Positions 6,730 to 15,144 of a stretch of 64,000 nucleotides of DNA are shown here, piece after piece. Origin of the DNA: JAKZRT01 sp965247915 (GTDB lineage: Bacteria; Pseudomonadota; Alphaproteobacteria; Rhodobacterales; Rhodobacteraceae); the NCBI GenBank assembly GCA_965247915.1, contig OZ252048.1:1860001-1924000 (forward strand). Reading direction: 5' to 3'. The position numbers and the translations under genes were made by a program. How positions within the stretch are numbered: position 1 is the first letter of the stretch; each line of letters opens with the position of its first letter. Under the pieces are notes generated by a model that saw nothing but the letters and a program-made list of their open reading frames with translations, did no database searches and had not been told where the DNA came from.

Positions 6730-9459
6730 TCAATCCGACGCAGGGTCCCTGTCATCGTCACCCTGATCGGCGATGCGCGCGACCGAGACGACATATTCGC
6801 CGTCAGCGGTGTCGAATACTTTGACGCCCCCGGCGCTGCGCGAGCGGAACGATATGCCCTCGATCGGGACCCGGATCGATTGGCCGGTGGAAGTGGCGAG
6901 CATGATCTGATCGCCCTCGGCTACCGGGAACGAGGCCACCAGCGCGCCACCGCGCATCGCCTTGTCCATCGCCAGGACCCCCTGACCGCCGCGCCCGCGC
7001 ACCGGATAGTCGTGACTGGCGCTCAGCTTACCCGAGCCACCGGCGCTAATCGTCAGGATCAGGTCTTCGGTCGTCTTCATTTCGTCGAACCGGTCCTGGC
7101 TGATGTCGCTGGCTGGTCCTTCGTCTTCGTCGATCTCGGCATCGTCATCCAGACCTGCCAAAGCGCGGCGCATTTTCAGATAGGCCACACGCTCGCCATG
7201 CGTGGCCTCGAAATGGCGGATCACCGACATCGACACCACGCGGTCGTCCGCGCCCAGCCGCACCCCGCGCACCCCGACCGAATCGCGGCCCTTGAAGACC
7301 CGCACCTCGGTAGTGGGAAAGCGAATGGCCCGCCCGCCCGCCGTGACCAGCATGATGTCATCGCCGGGCGTGCAGATGCGCGCGTCGACTAGGTTGACGC
7401 CCTCGGGCAATTTCATCGCGATCTTGCCGTTGCGCATAACGTTGGTGAAATCGCTCAGCGCATTGCGCCGGACGCCACCGGCCGATGTGGCAAAGAATAT
7501 CTGCAACGATTTCCAGTCGTCCTCGGGCGCATCCACGGGCATGATTGCGGCCACGCTCACACCCTGCGGAATCGGCAGGATGTTGATGATCGCCTTGCCC
7601 TTGGCCGTGCGTCCGCCCAGAGGCAGGCGCCACGTCTTGAGCTTGTAGACCATGCCGGCGGTGGTGAAGAACAAAAGCTGGGTGTGCGTGTTGGCGACAA
7701 AGAGCGTGGTGACCACGTCGTCTTCCTTGGTGGCCATACCGGAAAGTCCCTTGCCGCCGCGCCGCTGCGCGCGGAAGTCGGCCAGCGGCGTGCGTTTGAT
7801 GTAACCGGCGTCCGTGACCGTCACCACCATGTCTTCGCGTTCGATCAGGTCTTCGTCTTCCATGTCGCCCGACCAGTCGACAATCTCGGACCGGCGCGGC
7901 ACCGCGAAAGCATCGCGAACCTCGCGCAGTTCGTCTGAAATAATCGCCAGAATACGCTCGCGCGACCGCAGGATGTCAAGGTGGTCGCGAATGCTGGACG
8001 CCAGCCCGGTAAGTTCGTCGGTCACCTCTTTCACACCGAGCGCGGTCAGACGTTGCAGGCGCAATTCGAGGATCGCGCGCGCCTGGGTTTCGGAAAGGAA
8101 ATAGGTTCCGTCGTCGTTCAACTTGTGGGTCGGGTCGTCGATCAGATTGATGTATTCGGCGATGTCGGACGCGGGCCAGCGCCGGTCCATCAGCCTGACG
8201 CGCGCCTCGGCCGGGTCGGCGCTGGTGCGGATGGTGGCGACAACTTCGTCGACGTTCGACACCGCAACCGCCAGACCGCACAGGATATGGCTGCGTTCGC
8301 GGGCGCGGCGCAGAAGGTAAGCCGTACGGCGCGCCACGACCTCTTCGCGGAAATCCAGGAACGCCGTTAGGAACTGGCGCAGGGTCAATTGTTCGGGCCG
8401 CCCGCCGTTCAGCGCCAGCATGTTGCACCCGAACGAGGTCTGCATCGGCGTGAACCGGAATAGCTGGTTCAGCACCACTTCGGGCGTCGCGTCGCGCTTC
8501 AGCTCGATCACCACGCGGACCCCGATCCGGTCGGATTCATCCTGAACATGGGCGATGCCCTCAAGTTTCTTCTCCTTGGCCAGTTCGGCGATCTTCTCGA
8601 TCATCGTGGACTTGTTGACCTGATAGGGGATTTCATCGAGCACGATGGCATAGCGGTCTTTGCGGATCTCTTCGATGCGCGTTTTGGCCCGAATGATCAC
8701 GCTGCCGCGCCCCTCGAGATAGGCCTTGCGCGCGCCGGACCGGCCCAGGATCACCCCGCCGGTCGGGAAATCGGGGGCGGGGATGTAGTGCGTCAGTGCC
8801 TCGGAACTCAGGTCACGAGATTCGATCAGCGCCAGCGTGCCTTCGATCACCTCGCCCAGATTGTGCGGCGGAATGTTGGTGGCCATTCCGACAGCTATGC
8901 CGCCAGCACCATTGACCAGCATGTTGGGGAACCGCGCCGGCAGGACCGTGGGCTCGCGGTCTTTGCCGTCGTAATTGTCCTGAAAATCGACCGTGTCCTT
9001 GTCGATGTCGTCAAGAAGCGCGTTCGCAACGCGCTGCATCCGCACCTCGGTATAGCGCATGGCGGCGGGCTTATCGCCATCCATCGAGCCAAAGTTACCC
9101 TGACCGTCAAGAAGCATCAGCGACATCGAAAACGGCTGCGCCATACGCACCAGCGCGTCATAGATCGCCCCGTCACCATGCGGGTGATACTTGCCCATTA
9201 CATCGCCCACGGGCCGGGCGGACTTGCGATAGGCCTTGTCGTGGGTGTTGCTGGTATCATGCATACCGTAAAGAATGCGCCGGTGAACCGGTTTCAGCCC
9301 GTCGCGCAGATCGGGGATCGCGCGCGACACGATCACGCTCATCGCATAGTCCAGATAGGACGTGCGCATTTCATCCGTGATCGAGATCACCGGGCCATCG
9401 TAGGGCGGGCGTTCCGGCGTATCTTCGCCCATTTCCGGGGTATCTGGGGTGTCGCTCAC
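6730..9459 (-). CDS. gyrA: DNA gyrase subunit A
   Basis: This is a 909-residue ATP-dependent type II topoisomerase subunit that cuts and rejoins DNA to introduce negative supercoils, partnered with GyrB. It has the N-terminal DYAMSVIVSRAIPDLRDGL, the active-site tyrosine in AAMRYTEVRM, and a full C-terminal beta-pinwheel with gyrA boxes. The quinolone-determining region reads HPHGDGAIYD, so Gly occupies the E. coli Ser83 position while Asp87 is kept. GTG 9459 is chosen because GAGG lies about 7 bp upstream; the frame is open to 9528. It is divergent from the usg-like gene across a 178-bp gap. Confidence 0.97.
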   Translation of the reverse strand: MSDTPDTPEMGEDTPERPPYDGPVISITDEMRTSYLDYAMSVIVSRAIPDLRDGLKPVHRRILYGMHDTSNTHDKAYRKSARPVGDVMGKYHPHGDGAIYDALVRMAQPFSMSLMLLDGQGNFGSMDGDKPAAMRYTEVRMQRVANALLDDIDKDTVDFQDNYDGKDREPTVLPARFPNMLVNGAGGIAVGMATNIPPHNLGEVIEGTLALIESRDLSSEALTHYIPAPDFPTGGVILGRSGARKAYLEGRGSVIIRAKTRIEEIRKDRYAIVLDEIPYQVNKSTMIEKIAELAKEKKLEGIAHVQDESDRIGVRVVIELKRDATPEVVLNQLFRFTPMQTSFGCNMLALNGGRPEQLTLRQFLTAFLDFREEVVARRTAYLLRRARERSHILCGLAVAVSNVDEVVATIRTSADPAEARVRLMDRRWPASDIAEYINLIDDPTHKLNDDGTYFLSETQARAILELRLQRLTALGVKEVTDELTGLASSIRDHLDILRSRERILAIISDELREVRDAFAVPRRSEIVDWSGDMEDEDLIEREDMVVTVTDAGYIKRTPLADFRAQRRGGKGLSGMATKEDDVVTTLFVANTHTQLLFFTTAGMVYKLKTWRLPLGGRTAKGKAIINILPIPQGVSVAAIMPVDAPEDDWKSLQIFFATSAGGVRRNALSDFTNVMRNGKIAMKLPEGVNLVDARICTPGDDIMLVTAGGRAIRFPTTEVRVFKGRDSVGVRGVRLGADDRVVSMSVIRHFEATHGERVAYLKMRRALAGLDDDAEIDEDEGPASDISQDRFDEMKTTEDLILTISAGGSGKLSASHDYPVRGRGGQGVLAMDKAMRGGALVASFPVAEGDQIMLATSTGQSIRVPIEGISFRSRSAGGVKVFDTADGEYVVSVARIADQGDDDRDPASD

Positions 9460-9637
9460 AAGGCCTCGGGGGTCACAAGATATTGTTATACTTAGTATAC
9501 ATGAAGGAAGATATGCCCTGCAACCCAATGGTTCAAGGCGTTAGCAGCCGGGCCATTCGGTTGCTAACACGTTGATATTGTTGATATGTTAATCACGATC
9601 TGGCATTCTGGCAAAAACGGTGGTGTGAGAGGTGAAA

Positions 9638-9907
9638 ATGATGGGCAACGAGACCGAGCTTATTCTCAAAGGCTACGGGCTGACGACGGCCGAATTTTTC
9701 TACCGGATGCCCGATTATCAGCACGTTCTGAACAGCTATATCTGGCAGGACTACGACCTTGCGCCAGACTATCCGCGGCTTTTTGAATTCATCGAGTTTT
9801 GGGAACGCGACATCGAAGGACCGCTGCATTCGGTGCGGTTTTCGCACCGCAAGCTGATCGCGCCGGGCGAGTGGCGCAATGTGGTGGGCGAGCTGCGGCT
9901 GCACTGA
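9638..9907 (+). CDS. usg: Usg family protein
   Basis: This 89-residue protein matches the Usg-like family, with LKGYGLTTAEFFYRMPDY, WQDYDLAPDYPRL and EFWERDIEGPLHSVR. The family is common in alphaproteobacteria and was named from a gene beside a tryptophan operon; its biochemical role is not established. GTG 9632, ATG 9638 and ATG 9641 are all possible starts; 9638 is preferred because GAGAGG ends 5 bp upstream. It stands alone between gyrA and the convergent dsbB gene. No membrane segment or catalytic motif is seen. Confidence 0.8.
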   Translation: MMGNETELILKGYGLTTAEFFYRMPDYQHVLNSYIWQDYDLAPDYPRLFEFIEFWERDIEGPLHSVRFSHRKLIAPGEWRNVVGELRLH

Positions 9908-9916
9908 ACTTGGCGG

Positions 9917-10384
9917 TCAGGCCCTGGCGCGCGCTGCCGCAATCCAGATCAGCGCCAGACCAGCCGACAAAATGCCGTTCCAGGTGGCCATCGAAACACC
10001 TGCCATCGCCCAGGCAACCTCGTCACAGCGGATCAGGGGTGCGGCGGTGATCGCCTCCATCAGCTCGGCAGGGCTCAGGTCGGAAATGTCGAATCCAGTG
10101 CATCCCGTGGGGCCTTCCCACCATTTGCGCTCGACCCCGGTGTGATACAGGCCAACAGCACCTGTCGCCAGTGCCGCGAACGCGCCCAGCAGCAGCAGAA
10201 ACGGGCCGCGCGGCGCGACCGTCAATGCCAGGACCCCGATCAGCACGGCGACCCCATGCGGCCAGCGCTGCCAGAGGCACAGCTTGCAGGGTGCCAGACC
10301 GCCCAGATATTGGAAGGCCAAGGCCCCCAGCAACAAAGCCACTGAGCCGCCTGCTGCAAGAATTATCAATGACTTACGGCTCAT
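9917..10384 (-). CDS. dsbB: DsbB-type disulfide bond formation membrane protein
   Basis: This 155-residue protein has four hydrophobic helices. The first redox pair is CKLC in GLAPCKLCLWQRWPHG; the second pair is the Cys in GPTGCTGFD and the Cys in LIRCDEV. This matches the DsbB layout, in which DsbA is reoxidised and electrons pass to quinone. Its ATG overlaps the stop of the upstream DedA-family gene as ATGA (10381-10384), implying one operon and translational coupling. A DsbA-like protein is encoded at 41576-42319, but a dedicated partner is not proven. Confidence 0.88.
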   Translation of the reverse strand: MSRKSLIILAAGGSVALLLGALAFQYLGGLAPCKLCLWQRWPHGVAVLIGVLALTVAPRGPFLLLLGAFAALATGAVGLYHTGVERKWWEGPTGCTGFDISDLSPAELMEAITAAPLIRCDEVAWAMAGVSMATWNGILSAGLALIWIAAARARA

Positions 10385-10968
10385 AGGTAACGCACCACAT
10401 AGAAGCCTCCGGCAAGCAGGGCGACGAATAGAATGAACATCATCCCCAGCCGACGCTCGATGAATTTGCGTATCGGTGCGCCGAATTTCCACAACAGCCC
10501 AGCGACGATGAAAAACCTCAGACCGCGCGCAATCACCGAAGTGACGACGAATGTGGCGAACGGCAGGCCGGTCCAGCCCGACATGATGGTGATTACCTTG
10601 TAGGGAAAGGGGGTCACGCCCGCGATCAGCACCGGCCAGAATCCGAAATCGTTAAAGCGTGTGTTGAACTCGGCCATCGCTGCCTCTTTGCCCATCGCCG
10701 CCAGGATCGGCTGGCCGATGCTGTCATAGGCAAAGGCCCCGATGGCATAACCCAAAATCCCACCCAGAACCGAGGCGGCCAGCGCCACACCCGCAATAAC
10801 CCAGGCTTTCGACGGGCGCGCGATGATCATCGGGATCATCAGAACATCGGGCGGGATCGGGAAAACCGAGCTTTCGGCAAAGGCCACAATGGCCAGTGCC
10901 CACAGGGCGTGGGGCGTCTCGGCCAACTGGATCGTCCGGTCGTAAAGCGCGCGCAACATGGGCGTCAT
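10381..10968 (-). CDS. DedA/YqaA-family inner-membrane protein
   Basis: This is a roughly 195-residue membrane protein of the SNARE-associated (DedA) superfamily. It has the family glutamate and prolines in FAESSVFPIPPD, a glycine-rich re-entrant segment, TPFPYKVITIMSG, and a late Arg (IARGLRFF). DedA proteins are undecaprenyl-phosphate or lipid flippase/scramblase-type transporters; YqaA members are less well defined. The frame is open to 11073. ATG 10968 or 10959 is the likely start because the family core begins just after; no convincing Shine-Dalgarno separates them. It overlaps dsbB by 4 bp. Confidence 0.8.
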   Translation of the reverse strand: MTPMLRALYDRTIQLAETPHALWALAIVAFAESSVFPIPPDVLMIPMIIARPSKAWVIAGVALAASVLGGILGYAIGAFAYDSIGQPILAAMGKEAAMAEFNTRFNDFGFWPVLIAGVTPFPYKVITIMSGWTGLPFATFVVTSVIARGLRFFIVAGLLWKFGAPIRKFIERRLGMMFILFVALLAGGFYVVRYL

Positions 10969-11037
10969 GCACCATGGGCCGGGGCCGAGGTCAAGCGCGT
11001 TGACCCGGCTGAATTGGTCGAATACCAAGCGGGTCGT

Positions 11038-11123
11038 GCCCAAGTGGCGGAATGGTAGACGCAGGGGACTCAAAATCCCCCGCCTTCACGGGCGTGAGAG
11101 TTCGAGTCTCTCCTTGGGCACCA
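11038..11123 (+). tRNA. tRNA-Leu (anticodon CAA)
   Basis: The acceptor stem GCCCAAG pairs with CTTGGGC. The anticodon stem GGGGA/TCCCC encloses CTCAAAA, giving anticodon CAA. A long variable arm (CCTTCACGGGCGTGAG) and T-arm TTCGAGT follow, as expected for a class II leucine tRNA. The CCA is encoded (11121-11123). Confidence 0.96.
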
Positions 11124-11183
11124 ACGCACCGCCAACGAAAAAGCCGCCCACGGCGGCTTGATCGGTTGGTACGGATGGTCCGG

Positions 11184-11753
11184 TCAGCCGTTCCAGGTGC
11201 GAATATCGCCGCAATCCATATGGACGAAATTGGCCCGGTGATATTTGCCGACGCCACCGGCATTGCACGAAATGGCCGCGCGCGCGATCTGGGCAACCGA
11301 CCGGCCGCGCAAACGAAGGTCGGCGGCCTGTCCCTTAACATGAAGCGAATTGCGCGCCACGCTGCGCGACCGCGATCGCAGCGCCCGATTGGTCGCCGCA
11401 GTGCGATAGCCCGACAGCATCGAAAACGCCTCGTCGCTACCCAGCAGCTGGTGCGAGGCGGCGATGATATCGACCGTGCGCCGGTCAATCAGCTTGACCG
11501 AGCCCGACCGCCAGTCGCGCATGAAATAGCTGATCTCGTCGAAAGCCTCGGGAATATAGTGGCCGTCGATCCAATAAATGGCGTCAATGCTTTCGCCGCT
11601 GCGGCCCGAATACATTTTGACGCGGCGAATATCGCCGGCGCCGAGGATCAGGCTGAACGCATTGGAATAGGTGGGGGCAGCGACAACCACACCTGCCGCA
11701 AAAAATCGCAGCAGGTTGCGCCGGTTCAAAGTCGCAAGTGAGGGTTGCGTCAT
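11184..11753 (-). CDS. YcbK/DUF882 family M15-type peptidase, Tat-exported
   Basis: This is a 189-residue protein. The N-terminus NRRNLLRFFAAGVVVAAP looks like a twin-arginine signal, so it is probably exported folded. The catalytic domain has LSGYRTAATNR, SLHVKGQAADLR and YHRANFVHMD, which supply the His, Asp and His of a D-Ala-D-Ala carboxypeptidase/VanY-like zinc site. The likely role is trimming peptidoglycan. It is divergent from an L,D-transpeptidase gene 308 bp away, an arrangement that fits shared cell-wall function. The substrate is inferred from the family only. Confidence 0.85.
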   Translation of the reverse strand: MTQPSLATLNRRNLLRFFAAGVVVAAPTYSNAFSLILGAGDIRRVKMYSGRSGESIDAIYWIDGHYIPEAFDEISYFMRDWRSGSVKLIDRRTVDIIAASHQLLGSDEAFSMLSGYRTAATNRALRSRSRSVARNSLHVKGQAADLRLRGRSVAQIARAAISCNAGGVGKYHRANFVHMDCGDIRTWNG

Positions 11754-12061
11754 GAATCTGCCTGTCCGCCGTCCGTTTCGCTGCCGCCTTTAGGCGGTCA
11801 TTTCCCGGCTCCCCAAAAACCGCATCGAACTTGTTACACGGATACACAGCAGCGCCTAGTTTAGGATAATGAGATTCTTAATGGAAGTCCCCCGCTAGGC
11901 GGATTTCCGCCAAGGCGTTATAAAGGCCCGAAATTGGCCGCTGTGATGCACCGAATGCGCCCAATTTGGCCGCTACCAGATGGATAAGATGTGAGTGGAC
12001 ATCCTGGCGTTTTCGGCCAATGTCTCGTCACTGTCAGCAAGTGTGACAAAAGGTTGAGCGA
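11754..12061. promoter_or_regulatory. 308-bp divergent intergenic region between two cell-wall genes
   Basis: No coding frame is convincing here. It must hold promoters for the YcbK-like gene (leftward) and the L,D-transpeptidase gene (rightward). A short inverted repeat GGCGG-ATTT-CCGCC lies near 11897. I cannot assign -35/-10 boxes with confidence. Confidence 0.4.
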
Positions 12062-13699
12062 ATGCGAGGTTTGGCGCAGTTTTTTGGGCGAACGCTGTTT
12101 ATTCGATGTTTGGCCGTTGTTCTAAGTTCAGTGGTCCTTGTGCCCGCGGCGGCGCATGCGCAATCGACACCTCTGAAACAGGCGATCGCCGAAGCGGCAG
12201 CGGGCGACCGGGTGCTGACGGCCTTTTACCGTGACAATAATTTCGAAGCGCTCTGGACCGGGCGCACGCGCAAGCACCGATTGCGGCGCGAGGCGCTGTT
12301 GCTTGCATTGCGCCGCGCCCCGGATCACGCCCTGCCATCCGTGGAATACTCCGCCGGCAAGGTCGCCGAACGAATGAAAAAGGCAAGGAAGGCACCGGAT
12401 CGCGGCACGTTGGACGTCGTTCTCAGCAGACTTTATCTCGCCTATGCGGCCGACATTGGCAGCGGCATACTGGACCCCAGACGGATCAATTATCAAGACG
12501 AAGATAAACAAGGCGAAATCGCCCGCAAGCGCCCGATCCGCGACCCGCGCGCCTTGCTCGATGGCATTCTGGCGTCGCATGCGAAGTCTTACTTTTCGCT
12601 GCTCCCGCCCAAATCACCCGAATACAGCCGCCTGATAAAAGCCAAGTTCGATCTGGAAAAGATCATCGCGCGTGGCGGATGGGGTCCGAATGTTCGGGCC
12701 AGACGATTGGAACCCGGCGACACCGGTGCGCTGGTGGTTGCCCTGCGCGACCGGCTGATCGCTATGGGGTACCTCAGGCGCAACGCGCGCGCATCCTATG
12801 ACGCCGAACTGACCCGCGCCGTACAGGTGTTTCAAACCGCACACGGGCTTTTTGCCGACGGCATCGTGGGGCCGGGGACATTGAGGATGCTCAATGTGTC
12901 CGCGCCAACGCGCCTTGCGCAGGTTGTCGTAGCGATGGAACGCGAGCGCTGGATGAATTTCGACCGTGGCGCACGGTTTATCGAAGTGAACATCCCTGAT
13001 TATTCGGCCAAGATAATCGATGATGGTGTGGTGACATTCCAGACCCGGGCGGTCGTTGGCGCGGCCAAGGACGAACAGCGCACGCCCGAGTTTTCCGACG
13101 AGATGGAGCATCTGATTTTCAATCCGGGCTGGTATGTTCCCCGCGACATCGCCACGGCTGAATACCTGCCGCTGTTGCAGGAAGACCCATTTGCCCTGGC
13201 GCATCTTGAATTGATGGACGAAGAAGGTGAACCGGTCGAGCGCGAGACGGTCGATTTCGCCTCGCTCGACGAAGAAACATGGCCGTTCCTGATGAAAGAG
13301 CCGCCCAGCCAAGTCAACGCGCTCGGGCTGGTCAAGTTCATGTTTCCCAACCGCCACAACATCTATCTGCACGACACGCCGCAAAAGGCGTTGTTCGGCA
13401 AAGAGGCGCGCGCCTTCAGCCATGGCTGTATCCGTTTGGGCGATCCCTTTGATTTCGCCCATGCAATCCTGTCGCGCCAGACCGATGACACGCAAAGGAT
13501 CATTGCCGACGCGCTTGCAGAGGAAGACGAATATCAGCTCGACTTGGACGAACACATTCCGGTCCACCTGATCTATCGCACCGCCCGCGTCGATGCCAAG
13601 GGGCGCCTGCAATTTCGGGCCGACATTTACGGACGCGATGCCGACATCTTCAAGGCGTTGCGCCGGGCCGGGGTGGTGCTTGGGGGGCAGCGCAGCTAA
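12062..13699 (+). CDS. L,D-transpeptidase (YcbB/LdtD type) with peptidoglycan-binding domain
   Basis: This 545-residue protein makes 3-3 cross-links in peptidoglycan. It has a signal peptide (LSSVVLVPAAAHA), a large N-terminal scaffold domain, a PG_binding_1 domain around residues 217-275 (LEPGDTGALVVALRDRL ... GIVGPGTLRMLN) and a YkuD catalytic domain. The active-site motif is FSHGCIRLG with Cys456, after HNIYLHDTP. Domain order and length match E. coli YcbB (LdtD). The start ATG 12062 follows AGGTTGAGCGA. It is divergent from the YcbK-like gene. Confidence 0.93.
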   Translation: MRGLAQFFGRTLFIRCLAVVLSSVVLVPAAAHAQSTPLKQAIAEAAAGDRVLTAFYRDNNFEALWTGRTRKHRLRREALLLALRRAPDHALPSVEYSAGKVAERMKKARKAPDRGTLDVVLSRLYLAYAADIGSGILDPRRINYQDEDKQGEIARKRPIRDPRALLDGILASHAKSYFSLLPPKSPEYSRLIKAKFDLEKIIARGGWGPNVRARRLEPGDTGALVVALRDRLIAMGYLRRNARASYDAELTRAVQVFQTAHGLFADGIVGPGTLRMLNVSAPTRLAQVVVAMERERWMNFDRGARFIEVNIPDYSAKIIDDGVVTFQTRAVVGAAKDEQRTPEFSDEMEHLIFNPGWYVPRDIATAEYLPLLQEDPFALAHLELMDEEGEPVERETVDFASLDEETWPFLMKEPPSQVNALGLVKFMFPNRHNIYLHDTPQKALFGKEARAFSHGCIRLGDPFDFAHAILSRQTDDTQRIIADALAEEDEYQLDLDEHIPVHLIYRTARVDAKGRLQFRADIYGRDADIFKALRRAGVVLGGQRS

Positions 13700-13746
13700 G
13701 TCTTTTGACGCGGACCATTGGTTCGCGGCAGATTAGGGCCAGCGCC

Positions 13747-14850
13747 ATGACCTACACAATTGCCGAAATAGCCCGGGCGCTCGGGGCCGAGGCGGCGGGC
13801 GACGTCGCGCTCGAGGTGACCCACGCGGCAGAACCGGCAGATGCGGCGGACGATGCCATTGCACTGGCGCTTGATTCGAAATTCGCCGAAGGTCTGACAC
13901 GAGGAAACGCCCGCGCCGCGCTGGTCTGGCCCGGCGCTGACTGGCAGGCGATGGGGTTGAAGGCGGCGGTTTTTGTGGGTCGCTCGCGCTTTGCAATTGC
14001 CGATCTTACCGGGCTTATGGACCCAGGCCCCGATATTCCGCGAGGCATTCACCCGACCGCCCTGATCGACCCGGCCGCCCAGATCGGCGATCACGCGGCC
14101 ATCGGCCCGCTTGCAGTGATCGGGACCGGTGTCCGGCTGGGTCCGCGCGCGCGTATCGGGGCGCATGTCGTGATCGGCCGTGGCGCACAGATCGGTGCCG
14201 ACGCGCTGATCCACGCCGGTGTACGTATTGGTCACGAGGTGCGCATCGGCGACGGCTTTATCGCACAGTCAGGTGCAATCATTGGCTCGGACGGATTTTC
14301 GTTCGTGCCGCCCGACGGCATGGACATCGAGGCCACGCGCCGGTCGCTTGGGGCGACGCGTGAGGTGGCCGTGCCCGACGGGCCAAGCGAATGGCGGCGC
14401 GTGCATTCGCTCGGGAGCGTCGAGATCGGCGACGACGTCGAGGTTGGCGCCAACACCGCAATTGATCGCGGCACCATCCGGGCGACCCGGATCGGGCGCG
14501 GCACCAAGCTCGATAACCTGGTGCATATCGCCCATAACGTTGTGGTCGGCGAAGACACATTGATCTGCGCCAGCGTCTCGATTGCCGGATCGACGGTGAT
14601 CGGCAACCGCTGCGTGCTTGGCGGTCAGGTCGGGGTGAACGACAACATCATCGTCGGCGACGATGTGATCGCCGCCGGGGCGTCCAAGATTTACACCAAC
14701 GCGCCGTCGGGCCGGGTTCTTATGGGATCGCCGGCCACCAAGATGGAAACAAACATCGAAAGCTACAAGGCCCTGCGCCGCCTGCCACGTCTGATGAAAC
14801 AGGTGGCGGCGCTGCAAAAAGCGGTTTCAAAGCTCACCGAGAGAGACTAG
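13747..14850 (+). CDS. lpxD: UDP-3-O-acylglucosamine N-acyltransferase LpxD
   Basis: This is a 367-residue left-handed beta-helix acyltransferase. After the N-terminal uridine-binding domain, hexapeptide repeats run from about residue 100 to 330 (IHPTALIDPAAQIGDHAAIG onward). The catalytic His lies in NLVHIAHNVVVG. LpxD adds the second 3-hydroxyacyl chain to UDP-GlcN in lipid A synthesis, using acyl-ACP. ATG 13747 is chosen because the protein then begins MTYTIAEIARALG as in relatives. Unusually, it is not next to fabZ/lpxA/lpxB but is followed by an acyl carrier protein and a ketosynthase. It may therefore be a second, specialised LpxD. Confidence 0.93.
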   Translation: MTYTIAEIARALGAEAAGDVALEVTHAAEPADAADDAIALALDSKFAEGLTRGNARAALVWPGADWQAMGLKAAVFVGRSRFAIADLTGLMDPGPDIPRGIHPTALIDPAAQIGDHAAIGPLAVIGTGVRLGPRARIGAHVVIGRGAQIGADALIHAGVRIGHEVRIGDGFIAQSGAIIGSDGFSFVPPDGMDIEATRRSLGATREVAVPDGPSEWRRVHSLGSVEIGDDVEVGANTAIDRGTIRATRIGRGTKLDNLVHIAHNVVVGEDTLICASVSIAGSTVIGNRCVLGGQVGVNDNIIVGDDVIAAGASKIYTNAPSGRVLMGSPATKMETNIESYKALRRLPRLMKQVAALQKAVSKLTERD

Positions 14851-14877
14851 ATTTTCGCTAGGTTCATGGGGTGGCAC

Positions 14878-15144
14878 ATGGCAAGCGAAATATCGGACCG
14901 GGTAATTGCGATCATTGCCGAACAGGGGCTGCTGGACATCGCCGATGTGCGCCCCGACCGCAGCCTTGACGAGCTGGGGATCGACAGTCTTGGTCTGGTA
15001 GAATGCATTTTTGCCATCGAAGAGGCCTTTGACATCTCGGTCCCTTTCAATGCCAACGACCGCGCCGCGGGCGGATTTGACATAACGACCGTGGCCAGCA
15101 CCGTGGCGGCGGTCGAAAGGCTGGTGGCAGACCAGACCGCATGA
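14878..15144 (+). CDS. Acyl carrier protein (dedicated)
   Basis: This is an 88-residue carrier protein with the phosphopantetheine site DELGIDSLGLVE (Ser in DSL) followed by the acidic helix FAIEEAF. It differs from housekeeping AcpP by a longer C-terminal part (NANDRAAGGFDITTVAST), as seen in specialised carriers such as AcpXL-type proteins. ATG 14878 has GGGGTGG just upstream; ATG 14866 is an alternative. Its stop overlaps the ketosynthase start (ATGA), so the two are translationally coupled, and lpxD ends 27 bp before. It probably carries the chain built by the adjacent ketosynthase. Confidence 0.85.
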   Translation: MASEISDRVIAIIAEQGLLDIADVRPDRSLDELGIDSLGLVECIFAIEEAFDISVPFNANDRAAGGFDITTVASTVAAVERLVADQTA

